The position numbers and the translations under genes were made by a program. From Puniceicoccales bacterium (GTDB lineage Bacteria > Verrucomicrobiota > Verrucomicrobiia > Opitutales > Oceanipulchritudinaceae), in the NCBI GenBank assembly GCA_030595525.1, contig JAUVDD010000053.1:1-8664 (forward strand): a stretch of 8,664 nucleotides of DNA, given 5' to 3'. The notes under the pieces were generated by a model that did no database searches, was not told the DNA's origin, and worked only from the letters and a program-made list of their open reading frames with translations. Numbering within the stretch: the stretch's first letter is position 1; every line of letters starts with the position of its first letter. Of this stretch, positions 1 through 6,126 are shown piece by piece.

Positions 1-1
1 C

Positions 2-475
2 ACCGCACAGGCCGGCACCATTAAGGTGGAATTCATGGATGTTGAAAAATTCACTGACTTTTCTGTCAGCGGTTTAAGCGAAGAAAAAACCCTTGGTCTC
101 TTCGAATCGGAGTTGGAGGATGAGCTCGAGCGATTTGCCAAACGCTACATCGTAGGCGATCACACCCTGGAGGTCGTGTTTATTGACATCGACATGGCGG
201 GCGAAATTGAACCTTGGCGGAACCGCCACAACGCTGACATTCGCTACATCGATAGAATGTACCCTCCCCGGATGGAATTAGGCTATACGCTTAAGGACGT
301 TGATGGAAATGTGGTTTCCGAGGGTGAAGAGACAATCGTGGACATTGCATTCGATTTCAATATCCTGGCACCTATCCGATCCAATTCCATGAGTTTCTTC
401 TATGAGGTTACCTTACTGGAAGACTGGATCCGGAAGACATTCCGCTCGCTGAAATCAGAGGCGGCCAAGAATTGA
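2..475 (+). CDS. DUF3016 family secreted protein, 5' end outside window
   Basis: Function is unknown. The reading frame is open to the left edge with no stop, so the gene begins upstream. The first visible residues, TAQA followed by GTIKVEF, look like the end of a signal peptide (AxA signal peptidase I site) and the first strand of the mature protein. A GTG at 26 and an ATG at 35 are possible starts, but they would remove the export signal and cut into the conserved domain. The layout matches DUF3016 as I know the family: an N-terminal 'EKFTDF' segment, an acidic helix, the conserved 'DIDMAGEIEPW' block, 'DIRYIDRMYPPRMELGYTL', a 'DVDGNVVSEGEE' turn, and a C-terminal 'LLEDWIRKTF' helix. DUF3016 proteins are short, exported and uncharacterised. 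The 3' end overlaps the convergent acetyltransferase gene by 21 bp. The family call is fairly secure; no biochemical role can be inferred. Confidence 0.82.
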   Translation, partial: TAQAGTIKVEFMDVEKFTDFSVSGLSEEKTLGLFESELEDELERFAKRYIVGDHTLEVVFIDIDMAGEIEPWRNRHNADIRYIDRMYPPRMELGYTLKDVDGNVVSEGEETIVDIAFDFNILAPIRSNSMSFFYEVTLLEDWIRKTFRSLKSEAAKN

Positions 476-1018
476 GGAGTCCCACTCCTCTGCCAAGACA
501 CTGTATACGTCCAGATCCACAAAGTGATCGTACAGGTATTCGGCCTGACGCTGGGTTCCCTCATGTGTCAGGCCTAATTTTTGGGGAATTCTGCTGCTCC
601 GTGCGTTTTCCACAGCACAGCGGATATAAAGACGATTCATATTCTCTTCCTTGAAAGCGGCATCGATGCAATGCGCCACAGCCATGCACATGGTTCCGTT
701 TCCACAAAACTCCTTTCCCAGCCAGTATCCCAGACTGGTTACACGATGAACTCGGTCAAAGCCGTGAAAACCGATTAATCCCGCCAGGTTCCCATTGACC
801 CGTATTCCATAGTTGATCCCGGTCCCTTTCTGGAACGCTCCGTGGGACATTTCCAGAAACTGGCGTGAATCAGCTGGGGAACGTGTTGTGTCAACCCATG
901 GTAACCACTCCCGCAAATGCTCGCGGTTGCGATCAACAAGATGGTAAAGTGTACCAGCTTCCTGTGGACGAAGTACTCTCAAGGAAAGTGTGGGCGAGAT
1001 GGAAATGGTTGGATTCAC
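455..1018 (-). CDS. GNAT family N-acetyltransferase, RimJ/RimL type
   Basis: This 187-residue protein is a cytoplasmic acetyl-CoA-dependent acyltransferase of the RimJ/RimL/YdaF branch of GNAT, whose members acetylate the N-terminal alpha-amino group of ribosomal proteins or small amine substrates. The visible order is typical: an 'RVLRPQEAGTLYHLVDRNREHL' start with the 'LREWLPWV' motif (about 35-42), the 'GYWLGKEFCGNG' acetyl-CoA-binding motif A (about 97-108; the pyrophosphate loop has the usual G-x-G pattern), then 'VENARSSRIPQKLGL' (about 136-150) and a C-terminal 'YLYDHFVDLDVYSVLAEEW' strand. Length is normal. The GTG start is supported by an AAAGGA Shine-Dalgarno sequence 7 nt upstream. 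The gene is monocistronic by appearance, converges on the DUF3016 gene and diverges from dsbD. The substrate cannot be read from sequence; being an actual ribosomal-protein acetylase is only one possibility. Confidence 0.9.
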   Translation of the reverse strand: MNPTISISPTLSLRVLRPQEAGTLYHLVDRNREHLREWLPWVDTTRSPADSRQFLEMSHGAFQKGTGINYGIRVNGNLAGLIGFHGFDRVHRVTSLGYWLGKEFCGNGTMCMAVAHCIDAAFKEENMNRLYIRCAVENARSSRIPQKLGLTHEGTQRQAEYLYDHFVDLDVYSVLAEEWDSSILGRL

Positions 1019-1025
1019 TGGTTGA

Positions 1026-1031
1026 TCCTTT
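1026..1031 (-). promoter_or_regulatory. Shine-Dalgarno for the acetyltransferase GTG start
   Basis: On the minus strand the sequence AAAGGA lies 7 nt before the GTG at 1018. It is one of the few recognisable Shine-Dalgarno sequences in this window, and it decides the GTG as the start of the acetyltransferase gene. Confidence 0.6.
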
Positions 1032-1083
1032 AGGGAAGAAGAAAAATGGATACAGATATGACTTCATTCAGCAACAGTCTTGT

Positions 1084-1100
1084 GCATTCTAAAGGAATGC
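1084..1100. repeat. Inverted repeat upstream of dsbD
   Basis: GCATTC and GAATGC form perfect 6-bp arms around a TAAAG loop, in the acetyltransferase/dsbD divergent gap and 34 bp before the dsbD ATG. No T-run follows, so it is not a classical terminator. It could be an operator or a leader hairpin, or arise by chance given the short arms. An A+T-rich stretch (AATATTT) lies just downstream, but I see no convincing -35/-10 pair. Confidence 0.35.
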
Positions 1101-1134
1101 GGAATATTTCGCAAAGAATCACTTCCCACTAATC

Positions 1135-3237
1135 ATGAGATTGTTCCTCAAACCTTGGATCTGCCTTCTATTCACTCTCGCCCTGGTAATTGTATCTGCT
1201 TCCGGACAAAGCAGCGAAGCGATTTATGATCGGCATGTCGAAGCTGTGTTAATCAGCGAAAGCACCCACATCCAGCCCGGCCAACCCTTTCGTGTGGGAT
1301 TACTTTTAAAGCACGATCCGGAATGGCATACCTACTGGAAATCATCCGCAACAGGTTATGCCACCTCGATTGAATGGTCCCTGCCTGAAGGATTCACTGC
1401 TGGATCCATTGATTGGCCAACACCGAAGGTCTATGAATTCCAAGGCTGGACGGAATACGTTTATGAAGGTGAAATCCTTCTTCCGGTAATAATTACCCCC
1501 CCCGCTGATCTGTCACAACCGGAGGTCCAGATTAAATTCGCTGCTGACTGGCTCATGTGTAAGGATATTTGTGTCCCGGGAAGTATGGAGTCTGTTCTCA
1601 CGCTCCCCGTAAAAAACACCTCTCCCCTTCCCTCCAGGAATTGGAGTAATCAATTCAAGGAACTACAAGATCACCTTCCAGCAACTCCTTCCGGCCTCAG
1701 TATTCAGGCTTGGAAAACCGGCTCTTCCATATCCCTGGAAATTAAAGGAAAAGCGCTGCCGGAATCCGTTTTCTTTTTTAACGACCAATCCATCGTTAAA
1801 CCCGAATCCGGCAAAGCCGATGCAATTGACGACAGTATCAATCTGAACCTTGCTTTGGCTGACTCAGTGGAGTCATTTCCCCCCAGACTGACTGGCGTTC
1901 TCAAGGCGGAGCATGGTTGGACTGATGTCGGTGGCAACAAGGCAATTATCATTGATGTGCCCCTCGCCGATTCGGCTACTGCTACTTCACCACCCACCAC
2001 ATCCTGGATCGGCCTCCTCTTCCTGGCTTTTGTCGGTGGTTTGATTCTCAACCTGATGCCCTGCGTCTTTCCCGTGCTGGGAATCAAGATCATGGGCTTC
2101 GTCAATCAAGCAGGAGAATCGCGAGGCAAGGTAGCGGCACACGGCCTTGTATTCAGTGGAGGCGTGCTGCTTTCATTTTGGCTTCTGGCCTCGGTTCTCT
2201 TGATTCTCCGCTCCAGCGGCAATCAACTCGGCTGGGGATTCCAGCTGCAATCACCGGGATTTGTACTTACCCTGGCTTTGCTGTTGTTCGCATTCGCCTT
2301 AAACATGAGTGGCTTGTTCGAAGTCGGGCAATCCGCAATCGGGGTCGGTTCAGGACTTACTGCCAAAAGCGGTCTAATCGGATCGTTTTTCAGTGGTGTC
2401 CTTGCCACGGTTGTGGCCACACCTTGCGCCGCACCGTTCCTCGCACCTGCACTGGGAGCAGCGCTTGCTCTTCCCCCGTTGGCCTCCCTGGCAGTTTTCA
2501 CTTTCATTGCCCTCGGTCTGGCAATGCCCTATTTGTTGCTGTCATCTTTCCCGAGTCTAATCCAATGGCTGCCTAAGCCGGGTCCCTGGATGGAGACATT
2601 CAAGCAGTTCATGAGTTTCCTCCTCTACGCAACTGTTGCTTACCTCGTCTGGGTACTGGCAGGGCAACTGACCGATGAGGGTGGGTTTAGCAGCTTCTCG
2701 CTGCTTAAAGCTTTGCTCAGTCTGGTGCTATTGGCTTTTGCCTTGTGGATCTACGGTCGCTGGGCGGCTTTTCATAAGCCAAAATCCACCCGCTACAAGG
2801 CCTTTGCCGCAACGGCGATCATGCTTGTTGCCTCACTCGGTCTCGGTCTAACCGGCACTCAAAGAATTTCTTCCGACGGTAATGTTCTTAAATGGGAAAA
2901 ATGGGAACCCGGTAAAGCCGCCGATTTGGCGAGTGAGGGCAATATCGTTTATGTCGATTTTACTGCCAGGTGGTGTGTGACTTGTCAGACCAACAAGGCC
3001 TCCGTCTTTTCCTCAAATGAGGTCCTTCAGAAGATTGCGGATGAAGGCGTCATCCTCCTGAAGGCGGATTGGACCCATCAGGATTCTCGCATAAGCGAGG
3101 CACTTGCTAAGTATAACCGGTCTGCGGTTCCATTCAATCTGGTCTATGGTCCAGAATTGGAAAAACCCTTGATATTGCCCGAGTTTTTAACTCCGGGAGC
3201 CGTCCTTAAGGCATTGGATGCTGCATCGGATCGATAA
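1135..3237 (+). CDS. dsbD: DsbD/ScsB-like thiol:disulfide interchange protein
   Basis: This 700-residue inner-membrane protein is expected to carry electrons from cytoplasmic thioredoxin to periplasmic thiol proteins. Residues 1-24 are a signal peptide. Residues about 30-280 form an N-terminal periplasmic immunoglobulin-like domain with the cysteine pair C142/C146 (WLMCKDICVPG). Residues about 290-573 hold eight predicted membrane spans with the transporter cysteines C310 (LNLMPCVFPVLG) and C431 (ATPCAAPFLAPALG). Residues about 585-700 are a periplasmic thioredoxin domain with C614/C617 (RWCVTC) and a cis-proline at P666 (AVPF). All three redox pairs of the DsbD relay are therefore present, and no other cysteine remains after signal-peptide removal. 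The alpha-domain spacing CX3C differs from the CX5C of E. coli DsbD and looks more like the ScsB branch, so true DsbD versus ScsB is not settled. The start gives a good signal peptide but has no clear Shine-Dalgarno. Genes for a peroxiredoxin and a thioredoxin-fold protein follow on the same strand. Confidence 0.93.
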   Translation: MRLFLKPWICLLFTLALVIVSASGQSSEAIYDRHVEAVLISESTHIQPGQPFRVGLLLKHDPEWHTYWKSSATGYATSIEWSLPEGFTAGSIDWPTPKVYEFQGWTEYVYEGEILLPVIITPPADLSQPEVQIKFAADWLMCKDICVPGSMESVLTLPVKNTSPLPSRNWSNQFKELQDHLPATPSGLSIQAWKTGSSISLEIKGKALPESVFFFNDQSIVKPESGKADAIDDSINLNLALADSVESFPPRLTGVLKAEHGWTDVGGNKAIIIDVPLADSATATSPPTTSWIGLLFLAFVGGLILNLMPCVFPVLGIKIMGFVNQAGESRGKVAAHGLVFSGGVLLSFWLLASVLLILRSSGNQLGWGFQLQSPGFVLTLALLLFAFALNMSGLFEVGQSAIGVGSGLTAKSGLIGSFFSGVLATVVATPCAAPFLAPALGAALALPPLASLAVFTFIALGLAMPYLLLSSFPSLIQWLPKPGPWMETFKQFMSFLLYATVAYLVWVLAGQLTDEGGFSSFSLLKALLSLVLLAFALWIYGRWAAFHKPKSTRYKAFAATAIMLVASLGLGLTGTQRISSDGNVLKWEKWEPGKAADLASEGNIVYVDFTARWCVTCQTNKASVFSSNEVLQKIADEGVILLKADWTHQDSRISEALAKYNRSAVPFNLVYGPELEKPLILPEFLTPGAVLKALDAASDR

Positions 3238-3338
3238 TTTACATTTACTTAATAAGAATCGCTTAGAGTGGGCTTGCCAATCTGGCACAATAATCCAAGA
3301 TAATCACAAAGTCTCGGTTCAATTGAAAAGTCGCAAGT

Positions 3339-3710
3339 ATGGAAAAGATTATAGAAGTAGCACCCGGCCAGACCATTCTGGAACAAGGTGAAGAGGGTTC
3401 CGGATTCTTTATCCTGAAGTCCGGCACTTTGGAAGTTTTCAAGGATGACGTTCTTTTGGCAGTAATTATGTATCCAGGAACCATTTTCGGAGAAATGGGC
3501 GATATACTTGGCCGCCCGAGAACTTGCACAGTGAAGGCGAAAAACGCTGCAAAGATTGCGTTTTATCAGATCGATACGCTGGATACGCTTGTCAGTAACA
3601 ATCCGGAAATTGCCGTGAAGTTGATCCGGACACTGGCCAGTCGCCTCGACCGGACCACCCAGAAACTCATCGATACAGCACGGGAAAATCCGCTCTGGTC
3701 CACTAAATAG
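3339..3710 (+). CDS. stand-alone cyclic nucleotide-binding (Crp-type) domain protein
   Basis: The 123-residue product is almost entirely one cNMP-binding domain (CAP_ED fold). The start reads 'VAPGQTILEQGEEGSGFFILKSGTLEVF' in two pieces, giving the classical beta-roll with its glycine turns (G10, G17, G22, G29). The phosphate-binding cassette is 'FGEMGDILGRPRTCTV' at 50-65, retaining the Gly-Glu pair (51-52) that usually contacts the ribose and the arginine (R61) that usually contacts the cyclic phosphate. A C-terminal helix (about 80-115) follows. There is no helix-turn-helix or any other output domain, no signal peptide and no membrane span, so it is probably a cytoplasmic sensor or adaptor acting through another protein. 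It sits 101 bp after dsbD and 53 bp before the peroxiredoxin start, on the same strand. The ligand (cAMP, cGMP or none) cannot be told. No strong Shine-Dalgarno is visible. Confidence 0.88.
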   Translation: MEKIIEVAPGQTILEQGEEGSGFFILKSGTLEVFKDDVLLAVIMYPGTIFGEMGDILGRPRTCTVKAKNAAKIAFYQIDTLDTLVSNNPEIAVKLIRTLASRLDRTTQKLIDTARENPLWSTK

Positions 3711-3719
3711 AGTAACTTA

Positions 3720-3739
3720 ACGGATTGTTTGAAATCCGT
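3720..3739. repeat. 20-bp inverted repeat between cNMP-domain and peroxiredoxin genes
   Basis: ACGGATT and AATCCGT form perfect 7-bp arms around a 6-nt loop (GTTTGA). The repeat starts 10 bp after the stop of the cNMP-domain gene and ends 24 bp before the likely peroxiredoxin ATG. No T-run follows, so it may be a weak or factor-assisted terminator, an mRNA stability hairpin, or an operator for the peroxiredoxin gene. Confidence 0.4.
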
Positions 3740-3763
3740 GGACAGTTGTGCCATGTTGGCGAG

Positions 3764-4279
3764 ATGAAGCACTTAATACTGTCCATAATCGTCATGAGTT
3801 TTCTCTCACTCTCCCTTTCTGCCGCCGAACCGTTGAACGTCGGAGATGCAGCTCCCAAAGTAAAGGTTCCCAACCATCTGGGTAAAACAACCAACATGAA
3901 TAGCCTCTACAAAAAAGGCCCGGTTGTTGTTTATTTCTACCCACGCTCCTTTACCGGTGGATGCACCAAGCAAGCATGTAATATTCGCGATAATTGGGAC
4001 GCTCTCAAATCATCGGGTGTCACAGTTATCGGTGTCAGTGATGATCCAGTAGACAAGCAAAAGGAATTTGTTAATGAGTATTCACTTCCGTTTATCCTTA
4101 TCGGTGACGAAGATCATACTCTAGGTAAAGGCTTTGGCATTCCGACTAATCCCAAGGGTGCCTATTCTCGCCAGACCTTCCTCGTGATCGATGGCAAGGT
4201 CGCCTGGCGCGACCTGAAAGCCTCACCGGTCACCCAGACTGAGGACATCATGACGGCACTCGCTTCTCTCAAGAAGTAA
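3764..4279 (+). CDS. exported PrxQ/BCP-type peroxiredoxin
   Basis: This is a thiol peroxidase that reduces hydrogen peroxide or organic hydroperoxides, here predicted to act in the periplasm. With the ATG at 3764 the protein is 171 residues and opens with a signal peptide (MKHLILSIIVMSFLSLSLSAAEP, cleavage near residue 21); an in-frame TTG at 3725 would bury that signal behind a polar extension. The AhpC/TSA fold follows, from 'VGDAAPKVKVPNHLGK' through 'GPVVVYFYPRSFTGGCTKQAC'. C67 is the peroxidatic cysteine and C72 the resolving cysteine in the CX4C spacing typical of atypical 2-Cys PrxQ. 'VIGVSDDPVDKQKEFVNEYSLPF' and 'RQTFLVIDGKV' complete the family pattern. Most BCP/PrxQ proteins are cytoplasmic, so the signal peptide is notable. 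A periplasmic PrxQ needs an envelope reductant, and the upstream DsbD-like protein could supply it. The gene is 3 bp before the next and probably co-transcribed with it. Confidence 0.92.
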   Translation: MKHLILSIIVMSFLSLSLSAAEPLNVGDAAPKVKVPNHLGKTTNMNSLYKKGPVVVYFYPRSFTGGCTKQACNIRDNWDALKSSGVTVIGVSDDPVDKQKEFVNEYSLPFILIGDEDHTLGKGFGIPTNPKGAYSRQTFLVIDGKVAWRDLKASPVTQTEDIMTALASLKK

Positions 4280-4282
4280 CTT

Positions 4283-4753
4283 GTGCGGCCGGTTCACCTC
4301 ATTTACCTGACTCTATTACTTGGTCCAGTTGCAGCTTATTGTGCATCCGTTGACGATGGACCTATTCATCTGGAGGCAAAAGCTTTCGAGGAAGCTGTAC
4401 AGCGATCTCGATCAGAACAAAAGCACATGTTTGTGGCCTTCCTTGGTGAAGGCTGGTCCGTCAGTAGCAAAAAATTCAAGGAAGCAGTTCTTTCCGAGCC
4501 CGCATTTAAAGACTTTGCAGAAAGAAACCTGATTTACTTTCCTGTTGAGGCCCGGCGAAAGCCCAAACTTACATCAGAGGAAACTGCAGTCCTGCAATCC
4601 TGGGTTATCCATTTTGATATCAAGTCCTACCCAACCCTGATCCTGATTGCACCGGATGGACAGGAGTTGTTGAGACATGGATACCGTGATCTGGATGCTT
4701 CGGAATACATCAATCTTCTGGAAGCTATCCTTCCAAAGCGTTCGGGCAAGTAA
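4283..4753 (+). CDS. exported thioredoxin-fold protein lacking the CxxC cysteines
   Basis: The 156-residue product starts with a signal peptide (about 1-21, AAYCAS cleavage region). The rest resembles the thioredoxin-like DUF255/Thioredoxin_7 type: 'AFEEAVQRSRSEQKHMFVAFLG' in helix-strand order, then the active-site position, a helix, 'NLIYFPVEA', and 'HFDIKSYPTLILIAPDGQELLRHGYRD' with the conserved cis-proline P117. Where active members read WCxxC, this one reads W58-S-V-S-S62, so both catalytic cysteines are serines. The only cysteine in the protein, C20, lies in the signal peptide. It therefore cannot do dithiol chemistry; a chaperone, scaffold or substrate-binding role is inference. GTG is the start; the preceding gene's stop is 3 bp upstream with AAGAAG just before it, suggesting translational coupling to the peroxiredoxin. 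The gene ends 11 bp from the convergent PiT-like gene with no clear terminator between. Confidence 0.85.
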   Translation: MRPVHLIYLTLLLGPVAAYCASVDDGPIHLEAKAFEEAVQRSRSEQKHMFVAFLGEGWSVSSKKFKEAVLSEPAFKDFAERNLIYFPVEARRKPKLTSEETAVLQSWVIHFDIKSYPTLILIAPDGQELLRHGYRDLDASEYINLLEAILPKRSGK

Positions 4754-4764
4754 GCGGATTCTGC

Positions 4765-6018
4765 CTAGACAAGGTTGATTACAAACGCGATCGCCACGCT
4801 GACACCTAACCCAAACCCGGCTTTTACCACATCCTTCCGGGCCAGTCGCAGGGCATTCTTCATTCCCTTTTTCTTGTTTTGTGAAAGGGCAAATGCAATC
4901 TCTCGCCCGGCCAGTAAACCAAGGAATACCCAAGTTGTACTCATTGGTACATTGCTCTGGATTTTGAAGACATATAAGACCGCGCCATAAACCACCACAA
5001 CGATGGTAGCTGATCGAATGTCATGAGTATTGGTCTTGGAGGTGACAACCTTTTGGATTTTGCCCCCATGGTTGTAATAGATAAACGCCTGAACAGCGAC
5101 CATCCAGGCAACCGCGAATAATAACCATGTGAGCTCAGGCATGCGTGGCAGATAGACAAAGATGTTTGCCATATCCTGGATCAACCACATCGACCAGAGG
5201 AACGCTGTTGCACTCCATTGGGCAACAACCCAAAGCGGATGGACCTGATAGTCCTTTTCCTTGCGCCAGCGCTTCTCCATGACGCCAACCACCGCCTTAT
5301 AAACGACGATCGCCACCACCAACGCCAAGACGTACCCGAGCAACGACTTCGTTAGCATACTGCTGAGGACAGCCGGCTGGAAGGTTATCAATACAAGGAA
5401 TGATGTACTGACCGGAAAGCCATATCGCGTTAAGATCAACAAGGCGAATGGTGGTATCAAATGCTTCCAGGAAATGAACGACTTGACGTCCCTCCTAATC
5501 TCCATCGTCGCCATGACTTCTCCCACTTTTCCGACGGCAGCGTTCACTGTCACAAACTGGCCGTGCGGAATATCCATCTTCTTCAACCTGGTATTCAGTG
5601 CGTCAGAAACCGACTTCAGCTGGGATAATGAGTCGTCCAATCGCGCTGGCTCCTCAACGAATATCAGCTTGGTTGCCGCTAGTTGTTCCGAAAGAAGGTT
5701 CAATTCAGCAAGAATATCCTCCTGGATGGGATCTGCGCTGACAGCATCAGCAGCATAAGCAATTGCCTCTTGCGCACTAACGAGGGAAACGGATTTCTCA
5801 TAAACCTTGTTCAGTCGATTATATGAAGGATCCTTGTCGTAAGTGAACCATCCATACAATATAACGGCGATCATCACCGTACTACTGAAAGCCCATAATT
5901 CCCACCAGCGCCGGTGTGAATTAGAGCAAAGGAATGTTCCCAGAGTCTGGAGAGAGTCATTTCCGACAATGGAGTAAGCCGCCAGCATAAAGCCGACGAT
6001 CATGTAAAAATTTGTCAT
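4765..6018 (-). CDS. PiT-like inner-membrane transporter homologue
   Basis: The 417-residue polytopic membrane protein appears distantly related to inorganic phosphate transporters of the PiT family. Two halves carry similar signatures. The first has 'IVGNDSLQTLGTF' (G19-N20-D21) and 'RYGFPVSTSFLVL' (P202-V-S-T). The second has 'LIQDMANIFVYLPR' (about 279-292) and 'NVPMSTTWVFLGLLAGRE' (P358-M-S-T-T). In PiT proteins the paired GxND and P-x-S-T-T elements form the inverted-repeat transport core. Membrane spans are visible at about 4-20, 42-58, 186-208, 222-245, 265-285, 296-315, 337-351, 360-377 and 399-416. A hydrophilic, helix-rich segment of about 120 residues (62-182) lies between spans 2 and 3. 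Substrate is not established; phosphate or another oxyanion is inference. The gene lies 108 bp downstream of hflX on the same strand, with an inverted repeat in the gap that may mark its own control region. Confidence 0.75.
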   Translation of the reverse strand: MTNFYMIVGFMLAAYSIVGNDSLQTLGTFLCSNSHRRWWELWAFSSTVMIAVILYGWFTYDKDPSYNRLNKVYEKSVSLVSAQEAIAYAADAVSADPIQEDILAELNLLSEQLAATKLIFVEEPARLDDSLSQLKSVSDALNTRLKKMDIPHGQFVTVNAAVGKVGEVMATMEIRRDVKSFISWKHLIPPFALLILTRYGFPVSTSFLVLITFQPAVLSSMLTKSLLGYVLALVVAIVVYKAVVGVMEKRWRKEKDYQVHPLWVVAQWSATAFLWSMWLIQDMANIFVYLPRMPELTWLLFAVAWMVAVQAFIYYNHGGKIQKVVTSKTNTHDIRSATIVVVVYGAVLYVFKIQSNVPMSTTWVFLGLLAGREIAFALSQNKKKGMKNALRLARKDVVKAGFGLGVSVAIAFVINLV

Positions 6019-6090
6019 GGTCGCTGAACTGGTGAGATTGTAAATCGAGCTACAGGTTGCTGATGAAACTTAACCTAAGCGACCGTGAAT

Positions 6091-6110
6091 TTGTCACAGT
6101 TCCGTGACAA
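6091..6110. promoter_or_regulatory. 20-bp inverted repeat upstream of the PiT-like gene
   Basis: TTGTCAC and GTGACAA form perfect 7-bp arms around AGTTCC. The repeat lies between the hflX stop and the PiT-like start, 72 bp before that ATG. It has no adjacent T-tract on the minus strand downstream side, so an operator is more likely than a terminator. The minus-strand GTGACA inside it could serve as a -35-like hexamer, but no good -10 follows at the right distance. The regulator is unknown. Confidence 0.45.
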
Positions 6111-6126
6111 TTAAAAACCCTGCATT

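Noticed and set aside
865..1092. Plus-strand 75-codon open frame spanning the acetyltransferase start and the divergent gap
   Set aside because: It is mostly antisense to the well-supported acetyltransferase and has no family resemblance.
3283..3297. TGGCAC at 3283 as a -24 element of a sigma-54 promoter before the cNMP-domain gene
   Set aside because: The -12 position reads CA rather than GC and lacks the TTGC block, so only half of the promoter is present.
3725..3763. TTG at 3725 as the start of the peroxiredoxin gene
   Set aside because: It would add 13 polar residues in front of a clear signal peptide and would start inside the inverted repeat; the ATG at 3764 fits better.
4325..4348. 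Lipoprotein lipobox at the cysteine (C20) of the thioredoxin-fold protein
   Set aside because: The residue before the cysteine is tyrosine, whereas lipoboxes need Gly, Ala or Ser there, so ordinary signal peptidase I cleavage is more likely.
4754..4764. Bidirectional terminator between the convergent thioredoxin-fold and PiT-like genes
   Set aside because: The gap is only 11 bp; the nearest hairpin (GGAAG...CTTCC near 4721-4735) lies inside coding sequence and has no T-tract on either strand.
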